From: Flavobacteriales bacterium
Lineage (GTDB): Bacteria; Bacteroidota; Bacteroidia; JACJYZ01
Length of the DNA: 64,000 bases
Reading direction: 5' to 3'
NCBI GenBank assembly: GCA_020635855.1
Contig: JACJYZ010000003.1
Coordinates: forward strand, 744,001-808,000
Position numbers and translations under genes: made by a program. Each line of letters begins with the position of its first letter. Positions within the stretch are counted from its first letter, which is position 1. Below the pieces are notes generated by a model, which did no database searches, had not been told where the DNA came from, and saw only the letters and a program-made list of their open reading frames with translations. Below are positions 34,149-43,824 of this stretch, piece after piece.

Positions 34149-34439
34149 CTATGACTCGATCTTCAAATCCAGATTGGCCTCGTCGCTTTCCATTAGGTTC
34201 ATGGCGTGTTCAAGGTCATACAGATGGGTGCCGCCCATCTTTTGCCATTTGAGCAGGCCCTTGTTCCGGAGGGCTTTGATCTTGCCCTCGCTGATACCAC
34301 CCAGGGCTTTTCTGAGCACATTGAGTTTAACCCACTTCTGTGGTGCCTTCTCGGGTGGGGTTCGGCTTGCCTGAATCTGTTGAAGAATTTCTTCCTTCAC
34401 CGCCATCAGGTCTTCCAGGGTAATGATTTGTGTTGGCAT
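34149..34439 (-). CDS. helix-turn-helix protein, excisionase-like
   Basis: 96 residues: N-terminal coiled helix (LEDLMAVKEEILQQIQAS), then KWVKLNVLRKALGGISEGKI and LRNKGLLKWQKMGGTHLYDL, an HTH_17/MerR-like fold as in Xis-type proteins of Bacteroidota integrative elements. It lies 33 bp after the integrase and probably controls excision (inference). Confidence 0.7.
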   Translation of the reverse strand: MPTQIITLEDLMAVKEEILQQIQASRTPPEKAPQKWVKLNVLRKALGGISEGKIKALRNKGLLKWQKMGGTHLYDLEHAMNLMESDEANLDLKIES

Positions 34440-34472
34440 TTTCTTCGTTTTGATTGGAATCTTTAAAATGTC

Positions 34473-35789
34473 TTATAACGCTTTGTTTTTTTTCACGAGG
34501 GTTGAGGGGATTTGAGTTTCCTGCATCCCATGGTCATGCGTTCTGGTCGCGTATTTTTGCATGAGTTCCTTCATGCTTTGCTTGATGCGATGGGGCATGA
34601 GCCGGGCGTAATGTTGCGTGGTCCGGATTTCGGAATGCCCCAGGACACGCTGAACAACCTCCATAGCCACCCCATTCGACAACATCAGGGTTGCAGCGGT
34701 ATGTCGGGCCACATGGGTCGTGAGCTCCTTTGTAAACCCACACAGGTCCCTGATCTCTTTCAGGTAGGCATTGTAGTTGGCATTGGCGGGAACAGGCAAC
34801 ACGTTATCAATGCCTCGGATGGACTGGTACTCCCTATACCTGTCGATTATCTCAACCGCAGGTGGCGCCAGCGGGATGTTATACGGAATGTCTGTCTTCT
34901 GCCTCCGGTCAAGAATGCAATAGTCACCATCCATATCCCTCGAGATGTCATCGTAGGTGAGTTTCTTCACATCGGCATAGGCAAGGCCGGTGAAGCAACA
35001 GAAGACAAAGATGTCACGGATGCGTTCCAGTCGTTCGGTGTGTACCCTGACTTTGCGTAAAACGTCCAGTTCATCTTCATTCAGGTATACCGTATTCACC
35101 GGTTGCTTCTTGATCCTTATTCCTGCAAATGGGTTGGAGGTGGCCCATCCCAGGTCCATCGCATACATGAATACCGACTGGCAATGTGAAATATACTTGG
35201 CGGTGGTATTCGCCCCTTTCGGTGCAAACCCTCCTCCTCCCAGGAGGAAATAGTTGGCAAGCTCCTTAACATGCTGAGGCACGAATCTTTTCAGCGGAAG
35301 GTCATCAACCTGTAGTTTGGTCCGAAAGAATTCCCCGACCTGAATACGGATGGTTGCATACTTCTGGTAGGTAGCCCGAACACATTGACGTGTGTTTACC
35401 TTGACCAGGTAGTCGGCAAGAAGGGCGTCGAACGCTTCGAGGTAGGTTCTTTTTACCTGCCCCTTTTCGGTGAGGATGTTCTTGATGGTGGTGGGGGAGA
35501 TCGGTCGGTTCTCTTCGAGCAACTCCTCAAAGATCTTCATGATCTTGTTGCGTATGGTCGCAATCTTCTCATTGATCAGTCGGATGCTCCCGGTGTCTCC
35601 ATTCGGGTGACTGGCCATCTGGCGCTTCCGGTTCCAATGCTCTCGAAGGATCAGTTTGCCTATGGAGAACTCTTTGGGCTTCTGTCCGGCAATGGATATC
35701 CGGCAATAGATGGGTTCCAGGTTAGATGCCTGATTCCTTTTCCTCCCGTTGGGGTAGAAGTACAAAGTCAGCTTTTCTGATGATTCCAT
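34473..35789 (-). CDS. tyrosine recombinase / integrase (Bacteroidota ICE type)
   Basis: 438 residues: an Arm-binding N-domain (LTLYFYPNGRKRN, PIYCRISIAGQKP), SAM-like core-binding domain (about 110-215), catalytic domain with Lys in the beta-hairpin (DRRQKTDIPY), HVARH (H-x2-R), LGHSEI and nucleophile Tyr394 in TTQHYARL. The usual first Arg (TGLR) is replaced: the sequence is CCFTGLAYADV, as in many Bacteroidota integrases and comparable to the Arg-I replacement in CTnDOT IntDOT. It lies 228 bp from the 3' end of tRNA-Ser and points away from it, the usual position for an integrase at a tRNA attachment site. Confidence 0.93.
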   Translation of the reverse strand: MESSEKLTLYFYPNGRKRNQASNLEPIYCRISIAGQKPKEFSIGKLILREHWNRKRQMASHPNGDTGSIRLINEKIATIRNKIMKIFEELLEENRPISPTTIKNILTEKGQVKRTYLEAFDALLADYLVKVNTRQCVRATYQKYATIRIQVGEFFRTKLQVDDLPLKRFVPQHVKELANYFLLGGGGFAPKGANTTAKYISHCQSVFMYAMDLGWATSNPFAGIRIKKQPVNTVYLNEDELDVLRKVRVHTERLERIRDIFVFCCFTGLAYADVKKLTYDDISRDMDGDYCILDRRQKTDIPYNIPLAPPAVEIIDRYREYQSIRGIDNVLPVPANANYNAYLKEIRDLCGFTKELTTHVARHTAATLMLSNGVAMEVVQRVLGHSEIRTTQHYARLMPHRIKQSMKELMQKYATRTHDHGMQETQIPSTLVKKNKAL

Positions 35790-35945
35790 GTCTTTTGAGG
35801 TTTAAAGGGTTTGAAATGGATCTTCAAAACCTTCTATACCTCTTCAAAACTTTTGGAACCCTGATCTGTGACCAAAAGTGACTTTTTATTTTAGGTCACA
35901 GATTCGGACACGGATCAGATCGGATCAAACCATATTCACGGAAAC

Positions 35946-35972
35946 AAAAAAGGCCCTTGAACAGGGCCTTTC
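35946..35972 (-). terminator. terminator downstream of tRNA-Ser
   Basis: Minus strand: AAAGGCCCT / AGGGCCTTT hairpin with a TTGA-type loop, then a run of six T. Confidence 0.75.
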
Positions 35973-36016
35973 GCTTGATTTGGTGGTGGTCTGAGGATTT
36001 TTGACGATCCTCTTTG

Positions 36017-36101
36017 CGGAGAGGGAGGGATTCGAACCCCCGGTACCTTGCGGTACAACGGTTTTCAAGACCGCCGCATTCGACCACTCTGCCACCTCTC
36101 C
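36017..36101 (-). tRNA. tRNA-Ser (anticodon TGA)
   Basis: 85 nt on the minus strand. Acceptor GGAGAGG / CCTCTCC with discriminator G, anticodon loop CTTGAAA (TGA), a long variable arm and T-arm GGTTCGAATCC. CCA is not encoded. Its 3' end faces the integrase, so it is the probable attachment site of the island. Confidence 0.95.
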
Positions 36102-36275
36102 GGGGGCGAAAATAGTAAAAAAAGGAATCCGCAAATCATCGGGATGTATTTCTGTCCTTGTGATGGCAAGGGAATCGGTTGGTTAAAGGATGAAAAGAGG
36201 CTGTTAACAGCCAAGTTTGTATCTTGTTTCATAGATACACGCGGACCAATGTTGAATATGACCTTTTAACCCTGA

Positions 36276-37295
36276 ATGCACATTTTGAGAATGAGATTAC
36301 ATACTTATTTGCGATTCGTATGCATAGCAATATGCTTTGCCGCCTGTCGCTCATCCAATAAAGATCTGGAAGGCACATGGCTGGCTGCATATAAAATCAA
36401 TGATGGTGATAGTGCCATTGAGCACATCGGACCGTTTATCCTGGATTTTATGGGAGATAAAGTTGGAATTAAATCGCTGATGATACCCGCTGGTTACGAA
36501 GTGGACACCACCACCGAATGGTCTGCCTTTTCCCGCTTGGGGAATGAAATCCTGATCGGGAGTGACAGTGATACCACCCGGTTCTCCATTCAATCTCTTG
36601 ACCAAACGTACCTGAAAGTAAGAATCCCACGGATGGAGAATGCAATGTGTGTTTTCATGAAACTCCCCGTTTCCGTGTCACCGTTGGTAGGTGACCTTTC
36701 AGGAAGAGCATTTGCCATAACAAATCAACGGGATGGAAAAAATGGTATGGTCGACTTTTTGCCAAACCAAAAGGCTATCTCTCTTTATGATTCTGAAGAT
36801 GGCATAGATGTTTTGGATTGGGGTATTCAGTCGTTCCGGCAATACCAATTGATCACTATTAACTTTATGATGCAATCAGCATGGTTGCTTACTTCCATGC
36901 CGAACGGTACCTTGGTGATGATTCAATATGATGGTAAGATCCTTTTATCCGAGATCAACGAAAGGAAGGATACAACCGGTTTATGTGGAAACTGGGTGAA
37001 CCACTCCGAAGACAGCATACCCCTTCCACCTATGCCCAATGGTGAACCGCTGGATCAAAGTCAATACCTGCGGATCGCTGAGGATTCTTTGTCTATTGTT
37101 CAATACGGGAAGCCTAAGACCTTTGCCTGGCGGCTAAGTTCTACGGGTGAATATATCTACTTTCCGGATAGGATGGTAGCGCATGATGGGGTATGGAAAA
37201 TTGTTGAACTTGGGCCGGATCATTTAACCGTTCGGTGCGCCGTTTACCCCGCGAGCGGAGGGTACGAATGGCAAAATATAACTTATGGTAGATGA
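36276..37295 (+). CDS. lipoprotein of unknown function
   Basis: 339 residues from the first ATG; the ATG at 36291 gives a more compact signal (MRLHTYLRFVCIAICFAAC). Lipobox FAAC. The mature start (LEGTWLAAYKIN) resembles lipocalin-like or DUF-type beta-barrel lipoproteins, and a second GNWVNH segment near residue 235 suggests two similar halves. No family is named. Flanked by tRNA-Ser and a convergent GNAT gene. Confidence 0.7.
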   Translation: MHILRMRLHTYLRFVCIAICFAACRSSNKDLEGTWLAAYKINDGDSAIEHIGPFILDFMGDKVGIKSLMIPAGYEVDTTTEWSAFSRLGNEILIGSDSDTTRFSIQSLDQTYLKVRIPRMENAMCVFMKLPVSVSPLVGDLSGRAFAITNQRDGKNGMVDFLPNQKAISLYDSEDGIDVLDWGIQSFRQYQLITINFMMQSAWLLTSMPNGTLVMIQYDGKILLSEINERKDTTGLCGNWVNHSEDSIPLPPMPNGEPLDQSQYLRIAEDSLSIVQYGKPKTFAWRLSSTGEYIYFPDRMVAHDGVWKIVELGPDHLTVRCAVYPASGGYEWQNITYGR

Positions 37296-37316
37296 CTCCT
37301 TCGGATTGCACTTTCT

Positions 37317-37841
37317 TCACTCTTTCCGCTCAAACCCATACCAGTTACACGTCATCCCATCATATACGAACGTTTCAATGAAGGTCAGCCCGACTTTGGT
37401 CAGCACCTTGTTCGAAGCGATGTTCTCCACATGGGCGGCCGCGTAGATCGCATCCACGCCGAGTACATCAAAGCCATACTTCAGTGACGCTACGGCGCAC
37501 TCGAAAGCAACGCCTTTGCCCCAGTGTTTCCGGAGCAGCCGGTAGCCGAGGTCGTAGTAGTTTGTGTGGTTGTTGATGGGTTCCTGCTGCAGTTTGAGTC
37601 CGGCCCAGCCCAGGAAATCGCCCGAAGCCTTGTCTTCAACTGCCCAGCGTCCGATGCCGTTGTCCGTATACTGTTTGCAGATGAATTCGATGGTGGCTAT
37701 GGCTTGTTCACGGGATTGAATGGGTTTGTTGCCCAGGTAGCGGTGCACCTCGGGGTCGGCATCCAGTTCGAACATTCCGTCTGCATCATCGGGAGTGAGT
37801 TCTCTGAAGAGGAAGCGTTCTGTTTCGAGGATGGTTTTCAT
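37317..37841 (-). CDS. GNAT N-acetyltransferase (RimJ/RimL type)
   Basis: 174 residues. Typical Acetyltransf_3 layout: TERFLFRELTPDDADGMFEL, YRLLRKHWGKGVAFE (acetyl-CoA binding R/Q-x2-G-x-G/A region), then VENIASNKVLTKVGL. Acetylates an amine on a protein N-terminus or small molecule; substrate unknown. Three bases after the stop-start gap of the upstream MuiA-like gene, so likely one operon. Confidence 0.85.
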   Translation of the reverse strand: MKTILETERFLFRELTPDDADGMFELDADPEVHRYLGNKPIQSREQAIATIEFICKQYTDNGIGRWAVEDKASGDFLGWAGLKLQQEPINNHTNYYDLGYRLLRKHWGKGVAFECAVASLKYGFDVLGVDAIYAAAHVENIASNKVLTKVGLTFIETFVYDGMTCNWYGFERKE

Positions 37842-37844
37842 GGT

Positions 37845-39398
37845 TCAGAACGCGGGACAACTGACAGTCCTATATTTCGCGCGATGGTTGCCCCGCTCGG
37901 AATACCGGTAATCACCGTCGGTTTCAATGGTGAACTTTAAATCTTTCTTTTCCGTTTGGCCGGGCGACAGACTCAGCAGCCATTCGACTTCGCCGGTCTC
38001 GTAGTCGATCGCTCCGTTGGAGATGTTCTCAAGTTCTACTTCTGCCGATTTGTTCTGGGAGATGGGGAACTGGTCGAGCAGGCGGTACCTGATAGGGAAG
38101 CTGTTGTTGTTCTTAACGGTGTAGGCAAACGCCATGGTGCTCTTTTGTTTCTTGAAGGTGCTTCCATCGCGTGTTGTGCTTTGGTTGGCAACCTCCTGCC
38201 GCTTCATGTATACGCTGTTGTCTTTGCCGATGGGCAGTAGCAGTGTGTCCTGTGCTTCGCTGAAGCGGATGATTGATTTGCCGATATTGGTTCCGTTGTA
38301 GGTGATGTCAGCTACCCCGTCAGCAAAGCCGATTGTGTCCCATCCCGTAACTTCCGCCGCAAGGTATGTTTCCGGGTCAATGCCGGGAAATCCATAATAG
38401 TAGAAGGTGGCGGGAAGGTTGACTGTGAGCATGGGAAAGCTGAATACGGTGCTGTTGGATTTCAGGGAGTAAGTGCCTTCCAGCTTACGTAGCTTCATCA
38501 ATGTCGGTATGCGGATGTCCTGGTATTCGACTCCTTCCAACCGGTCGATCTGTCCGCCGGTTCCATCCTCTGCATTTGACTGGTCTTGTGCGGTAGGTTG
38601 CGGCCGGCCATAACGGTTCAGCACCCAGGGCTCTTCTGCCACAGGCAGGGTGGTGGGTGATTCCAGCGGGAAGGAAGAAGAGAAAGAGAGCGATACGTGT
38701 TCCCAGTTTTCCCCGGTCTGGCTCATGACCTTTGCGATGTACTTTACCTCGATTGAGGTTCCCGAAGAGCTGCTTGCGTTGATCTCGTAGGCCGGGCTCC
38801 ACCCGATGCCGCCCACAACGTACTGAAATGCAACCTCGCCACGTACGGGAGTTGCTGCGGATATTGTCACCTTCAGGATGGCTGCATGTTCGTCACCCAG
38901 GTCGATATTCTCTAGTAGTTCCGCTTCTGAAATCTCTTTCTCCACCTGCCTCAGGTTGCGTTTCACCTCCAGGATCTTGTCGGAATAATACGTGATCATG
39001 CTTTCCAGGTCGCTCACTTCCTTCACAAAACCGGGTTCATTGAACTTGGTTTCCAGTAACTGCAGCTGGTTCTTCAGGGCATCCCTCCGGTCATTCAGCA
39101 CCTGGCGTTCTTCATCGGTAAGCTTTCGTATCAGGGTTTTGTTCAACACCGTCAGGTCACGGTTTTGGAACTTCAGGGTGTTGAGTATCATCTTGGACGA
39201 GATTCCCCTGAAGGAGAGTTCCGTTACGCCGGCCCTGAGGTCAACTTGGGCGGTGCGGTTCACCATGGCGCCCGAATGATACACAGTAATGCGTTCGGCT
39301 GCGGATGATACGTCCGTTTCCGTGGCGTTAACAACAATGGGGGAGGCGAGTGCTATCAGGATGCAGCACGCCTTTGTAAAAACAGAGGTGGTTTTCAT
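37845..39398 (-). CDS. DUF4139 / mucoidy-inhibitor MuiA family protein
   Basis: 517 residues. Signal peptide (KACCILIALASPIVVNA). N-terminal DUF4140 domain (ITVYHSGAMVNRTAQVDLRAG), coiled coil about 95-165, then DUF4139 (GWSPAYEI, IEVKYIAKVMSQTGENW) to the end with KNNNSFPIRYRLLDQFPIS. A periplasmic or outer-membrane envelope protein. Function is poorly known; a Streptomyces/Pseudomonas mucoidy link gave the name. Confidence 0.88.
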   Translation of the reverse strand: MKTTSVFTKACCILIALASPIVVNATETDVSSAAERITVYHSGAMVNRTAQVDLRAGVTELSFRGISSKMILNTLKFQNRDLTVLNKTLIRKLTDEERQVLNDRRDALKNQLQLLETKFNEPGFVKEVSDLESMITYYSDKILEVKRNLRQVEKEISEAELLENIDLGDEHAAILKVTISAATPVRGEVAFQYVVGGIGWSPAYEINASSSSGTSIEVKYIAKVMSQTGENWEHVSLSFSSSFPLESPTTLPVAEEPWVLNRYGRPQPTAQDQSNAEDGTGGQIDRLEGVEYQDIRIPTLMKLRKLEGTYSLKSNSTVFSFPMLTVNLPATFYYYGFPGIDPETYLAAEVTGWDTIGFADGVADITYNGTNIGKSIIRFSEAQDTLLLPIGKDNSVYMKRQEVANQSTTRDGSTFKKQKSTMAFAYTVKNNNSFPIRYRLLDQFPISQNKSAEVELENISNGAIDYETGEVEWLLSLSPGQTEKKDLKFTIETDGDYRYSERGNHRAKYRTVSCPAF

Positions 39399-39592
39399 GG
39401 ATGCGAAGATAAATGATCAGATGCACGTTCAGATATAAAGGTCCGGGAATTGATATATTCCATAAATCTACTTCCGTTATCCGAGGAATACGAGCAGGTG
39501 GTAGTGTGCAGTTGCATGGAGTCGTTTGCACGGAAGCTATGAGATAATCAACACCACACAGAATTCCTTCAGAATACCCCCTTATCTTTGAA

Positions 39593-39600
39593 AGCACGTT
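39593..39600 (+). promoter_or_regulatory. candidate -7 box (TATCTTTG) for the TonB receptor
   Basis: Exact TAnnTTTG, about 60 bp before the chosen ATG. No clear TTTG at -33. Confidence 0.4.
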
Positions 39601-39661
39601 CCGATGCGGTGATTAGCCCCGCCCTTTTTTTATGCGTAAACTTGATTTTTCATTGATCGCC

Positions 39662-41836
39662 ATGTTCCGATTCCTGCTTACCTGCACGCTTGCCTTATTG
39701 GCGGTTTCCGCATCGGCTCAACATACCTTTACCGCCATTGTTAAAGATAAATCCACCGGGGAAGCACTCCCCGGCGCCACCGTTTTGCTGAAAGGAACAT
39801 CCAACGGCGGGGCAGCCGATGTGAATGGGAAGGTCTCCCTCACCGGTATTCCCTCCGGTTCGCAAACATTGGTGTTTTCCTATGTGGGGTATGAATCGCA
39901 GGAGAAGACTTACACGTTTCCTTTGGCATCCTCCCAGCCGGTAACCATTATGCTGACGGGAGGGGAGGAACTGGAAGAGGTGGTCATCTCATCCACCCGC
40001 ACCAACAACCGCATCGAAGACATCCCCACCCGCGTGGAGGTGCTGGGTGCAGAAGAAATGCAGGAAGAGAACGGCATCGTGCCCGGCAATATGGCCAGCC
40101 TGCTCGGCGATCTGTCTGTGATTCACATCCAGCAAACATCATCCGTCAGCGGAAACATGGTGGTGCGCATGCAAGGGATGGACAGCAAGTACACCCAAAT
40201 GCTGCGTGACGGACTGCCCATCTACGGCGGGTTTTCAGGTAACCTGGGCATTCTCCAGATTCCGCCGCTGGACCTGAAGCAGGTGGAAATCATCAAAGGA
40301 ACCTCATCCACCCTGTATGGCGGTGATGCCATTTCCGGGATCATCAATTTCATTTCCCGCGATCCCGGGGAAGATCCCGAGCTGTCATTCACCCTCAACC
40401 AAACCACGCTGAACGAAACCAACCTTAATGCCTACTACGCGGCAAAGAAAGACCGCACCGGCGTTACGCTTTTTGCAGGTTCCAATCGGCAGCTGGCCAC
40501 CGATGTGAACGGCGATGGACTGTCGGATGTGCCCGGACTTTCATCCATGCTCTTCCACCCGAGACTGTTCTTTGATCTGGGCAAACGCACCCATCTTAAA
40601 GTCGGACTGGCGGGTATGACTGAAGACCGCAAAGGGGGCGACATGAAGGTGCTGGAAAACCGCCCTGACAGCCTGCACGGCTATCTCCTGTCCAATATAT
40701 CCCAACGGTATACTGCCGATGCCGACTTCACCGTACAAGCAGACAACAAAGCAATATGGACTTTCAAAGGGGCTGCCAGCTCACTGGAACAAACCACCAC
40801 GGATGATGACACGACGTTCAGTGGTCGCCAGGTGTCATCCTATTCGGAGTTGAGTTATTACCTGCCGAAAGAAAAGCACGAATGGGTAATGGGCGGCAAT
40901 GTGGTGTCGGAAGACTTCCGCAAACTGCCCGGAGATACCAGTTTGCTGGATGACTTTCGCTACGTTACCCTGGGCCTTTTTGCGCAGGACGATTGGAAGG
41001 TAATGAAAAACCTGACGGCGGAAATGGGATTGCGGACCGACTTCCACAACACCTTCGGTGCATTTTTCTTGCCGCGCGTGTCACTCTTCTGGAAGCCGTC
41101 GGATGTATTCAATATCCGGGCCAGTGCAGGTACCGGTTACAAGGCGCCCGACGTGTTCACGCAATCCACCTTTTCCGGAAACCTCAATAACATTGAACCG
41201 GTTGCCGGTGATCTGGCATCCGAAAACGCTTTTGGTACAAACATGGACCTCACCTACAACAAACTTTTTGACAACGGTGTGTCGCTACAGGTGGATCAGG
41301 CATTTTACTATACGAAGATCAACGACCCCATCGTGTCCACGCTCACCACCGCAAACCACATCCGGTTGGATAATGCACCGGGGTACCTGGAAAGCATCGG
41401 GACCGATTCGTATGTGCAATTGCATTGGAAGCAAATTGAATTGTATGCGGGATTCAATCATACCCTCGCACAAAATGTGGATAGCATCACAACACATATT
41501 CCTTACAGTCCGCAAACCAAAGTGTCCGGCACCTTCCTGTATGAACCCGGTGAACATTGGGCCATCGGAATCGAGTATAGTTTTGTGGGTGATCAATACA
41601 TCGGACAGAACCAGGCGGTGGATCCTTATCATTTTGTGGCGACCATGGTGAGGTATCAAACCGGCAACTGGACGTTCGTGCTGAATGGCGAGAACATGCT
41701 CAATGTGCAGCAAACCGATTTCGCTCCCGTGTATTCAGGTTCCATCCGCCACCCTCATTTCAACCCGATCTGGGCGCCGGTAAGCGGAAGGGTGATCAAT
41801 GCGGCGGTGGTGTACAAGCTGCGGTTGGGTGCATAA
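39662..41836 (+). CDS. TonB-dependent outer-membrane receptor
   Basis: 724 residues from the ATG that gives a standard signal peptide (MFRFLLTCTLALLAVSASAQ); an ATG ten codons upstream is in frame. CarboxypepD_reg-like domain (FTAIVKDKSTGEALPGATVL), then plug domain (IEDIPTRVEVLGAEEMQEE, DGLPIYGG, VEIIKGTSSTLYGGDAISG) and a 22-strand barrel. Resembles BtuB/CirA-type receptors for metal chelates or siderophores; substrate not evident. It stands alone, without a SusD partner. Confidence 0.92.
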   Translation: MFRFLLTCTLALLAVSASAQHTFTAIVKDKSTGEALPGATVLLKGTSNGGAADVNGKVSLTGIPSGSQTLVFSYVGYESQEKTYTFPLASSQPVTIMLTGGEELEEVVISSTRTNNRIEDIPTRVEVLGAEEMQEENGIVPGNMASLLGDLSVIHIQQTSSVSGNMVVRMQGMDSKYTQMLRDGLPIYGGFSGNLGILQIPPLDLKQVEIIKGTSSTLYGGDAISGIINFISRDPGEDPELSFTLNQTTLNETNLNAYYAAKKDRTGVTLFAGSNRQLATDVNGDGLSDVPGLSSMLFHPRLFFDLGKRTHLKVGLAGMTEDRKGGDMKVLENRPDSLHGYLLSNISQRYTADADFTVQADNKAIWTFKGAASSLEQTTTDDDTTFSGRQVSSYSELSYYLPKEKHEWVMGGNVVSEDFRKLPGDTSLLDDFRYVTLGLFAQDDWKVMKNLTAEMGLRTDFHNTFGAFFLPRVSLFWKPSDVFNIRASAGTGYKAPDVFTQSTFSGNLNNIEPVAGDLASENAFGTNMDLTYNKLFDNGVSLQVDQAFYYTKINDPIVSTLTTANHIRLDNAPGYLESIGTDSYVQLHWKQIELYAGFNHTLAQNVDSITTHIPYSPQTKVSGTFLYEPGEHWAIGIEYSFVGDQYIGQNQAVDPYHFVATMVRYQTGNWTFVLNGENMLNVQQTDFAPVYSGSIRHPHFNPIWAPVSGRVINAAVVYKLRLGA

Positions 41837-41870
41837 GTGGGAGGCCCTGTGAACCTGTGCGGTTCGGGGG

Positions 41871-42635
41871 TTAGATGATCCGGTATAATTTCACCACCAC
41901 ATTGTCAATCAGGAATGCTTTTCTGCCCGGATTCCAGATGTACATTTTCATTTGATCGCCGGGTTCGCGCACATGGGTGAGCTCCACGTGATAGGTGAAC
42001 CGCTTCCAGGTTTGAATGGTTTCCGATGGGAATTCGTTGATGCGAAATGCATAATAGGTAAAGTTGGTTCCGCTGGTGTCTGTCATTTCAATGGTGAACA
42101 TGGCCGAGGTACAGGCCCAGGGGGTGAGTTCAAACCGGTCCAGAGCGATCTCTGCGTAAATGCCACGGTCACCCAAGAATGTGGAGTCGGCTTTCAGGTC
42201 GATGCTGAAATTGTATTCCCGGTTGGTATAGTCACATACCCGGTTGTGTTCAGCGCCATGGTCGATGGTATATGGTGTACCAAAGTAGGGGTATGTTCGC
42301 TCGAAGTCGTTACTTGCTTCCAGGATGGGTTCCAGGTGGGCTTTGTAAGGAATGATGTCTTCATTGCCACCCAGGCAGTAGCGGTAGCGGGCTGCGGTCT
42401 TGAGAAAAACATACCTGTATTTTGAAAAGTTCATGTCCCACGCCGAAAGAATGCCCGTGTGATACTGGTAATGTTGCAACAGGTTATAGCCGGTTAACAG
42501 CACCGCTGCCGACCATGCCGTTGTTCTTTTCCACCTGCTTAATTCCTGGAAGGCAAATGCCAGTGGCAGCCCAGCCAATGCGTAAAAGTCGATGAAGGCA
42601 CGGTGCCCGAATGAAGGACCGTAGTACCAGTTCCA
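41871..42635 (-). pseudogene. C-terminal part of an interrupted membrane protein
   Basis: 254 codons in the same frame as 42636-43637, separated only by a TAG (42636-42638). Begins WNWYYGPSFGHRAFIDFYAL, the natural continuation of the helix before the stop, then a transmembrane segment and an extracytoplasmic beta-rich domain (ETIQTWKRFTYHVELTHVR). An internal ATG at 42578 could start a separate product, but that would begin in the middle of a helix. Confidence 0.75.
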
Positions 42636-43637
42636 CTAGGAGCTGATAACATACGTGATGGCCAGGAAGAACACCGCCAGGTTGATGGCTTCAAACCGGT
42701 TCCGTTTCATCCAGAGCCATGTTCCACACACGGATAATAGCAGGAGAGGTGTATATATGAAGAGCCCTTTTCGGAGTCCGAACAACACCCTGAATGGAGC
42801 GGGGTGAAGCCAGTCGAATCCTTCGTTGGGGTAGCTCCATACGATCCATTGCCCGCTTTGGTAATGCCAAAGTCCCATTTGAATGCTACCAATGGCGAAA
42901 ACGATGATGCCGGTAAGCAATACATGCCGGAGGCGGATACCTGAAATACGCTGCTTCAGGTTATGTGCGGATTCTGCGAGAAAGGGCAGGGCGAGGAGCA
43001 CCACGCCATTCACCGGGCGGATCAGTACAACAATGGACCACCAGAGTGCTGCATAATACAGGTATCGCTCACCACCGGTGGTCATGCCCTTTTTGCTGTG
43101 ATACAGGAACACAGCAACGAAGCACCATGAGTATATATGCGACCAGGAAGGGTGAAGGGTAGCGTATGCCAGCAGGTTGGTGCCTACAGCCATGAATATC
43201 AGCACAGCGATTCGGGTGAGTGTTCTCATCCTGTAGAGTTGCAGCAGGCGATCCAGGGAGAACAACCCCAGCAAAAAATAAAAGATGCCGCCTATGCCGA
43301 TGGCTTTCTGATAGGGATCGGAGTAACCGTCTTCTTCCAGGTGAGATAGGCGTGCCATGATATAGCCGGCTCCGAAGAAGGGCAACATGGCCATGGCTGT
43401 TCCTGCCGGGTACTTGATCACACCCTGGCCATTCACATCATAAATGAAACGCTCATCAGGTGCTTCCTCCCCGAAAGTGTGCGACAGGAAAATGTCAGGG
43501 AGATACTTATAGTAGCCCTTCCCGTCACTTGCAACGATGCGCATGTGTCCTTCCGTGTCATGATCACGCCATACGTAGCGGTTCACCCCGGCCAGGCAAA
43601 GTAAACCGATGATGAATATGACAAGGGTGGATTTCAC
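42636..43637 (-). pseudogene. N-terminal part of the same membrane protein, ending at in-frame TAG
   Basis: 333 residues with about eight to nine membrane helices. Sites such as DGKGYYKYLPDIFLSH, LHPSWSHIYSW, LIRPVNGVV and LFGLRKGLFIYTPLLLL are typical of GT-C-like polytopic envelope proteins. The stop follows TYVISS; the next codon is TGG, and related proteins have a Trp pair here, so the TAG is best explained as TGG changed by one base. Together the two parts form one gene of 588 codons. Function unknown, probably envelope glycan or lipid assembly. Confidence 0.7.
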
Positions 43638-43658
43638 AACGGGAAAATACTAAAAGTG

Positions 43659-43823
43659 AGCATACAGCATACTGCATACTGCATACAGCAACAGCATACA
43701 GCATACAGCAATGGGTTGATGTATCAAAACCGAATCGTTATCGCTATTCACTGTACATCCCAATGACGTTTGTTGAGATTACCACCCTGTATGCTGTTGC
43801 TGTATGCAGTATGCTCTTTTTGC
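43659..43823. repeat. CATACAGCA clusters in inverted arrangement
   Basis: 43659-43710 has CATACAGCATACTGCATACTG-type units in one orientation and 43789-43823 has TGTATGCTGTTGC units in the other, with about 80 bp between. They could pair. The right arm abuts the DUF58 gene stop. Confidence 0.8.
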
Positions 43824-43824
43824 A

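Noticed and set aside
42636..42638. Pyrrolysine or other recoding at the TAG
   Set aside because: No pylT/pylS or recoding element is visible, and other genes here end normally with TAG. A nonsense change or sequencing error is simpler.
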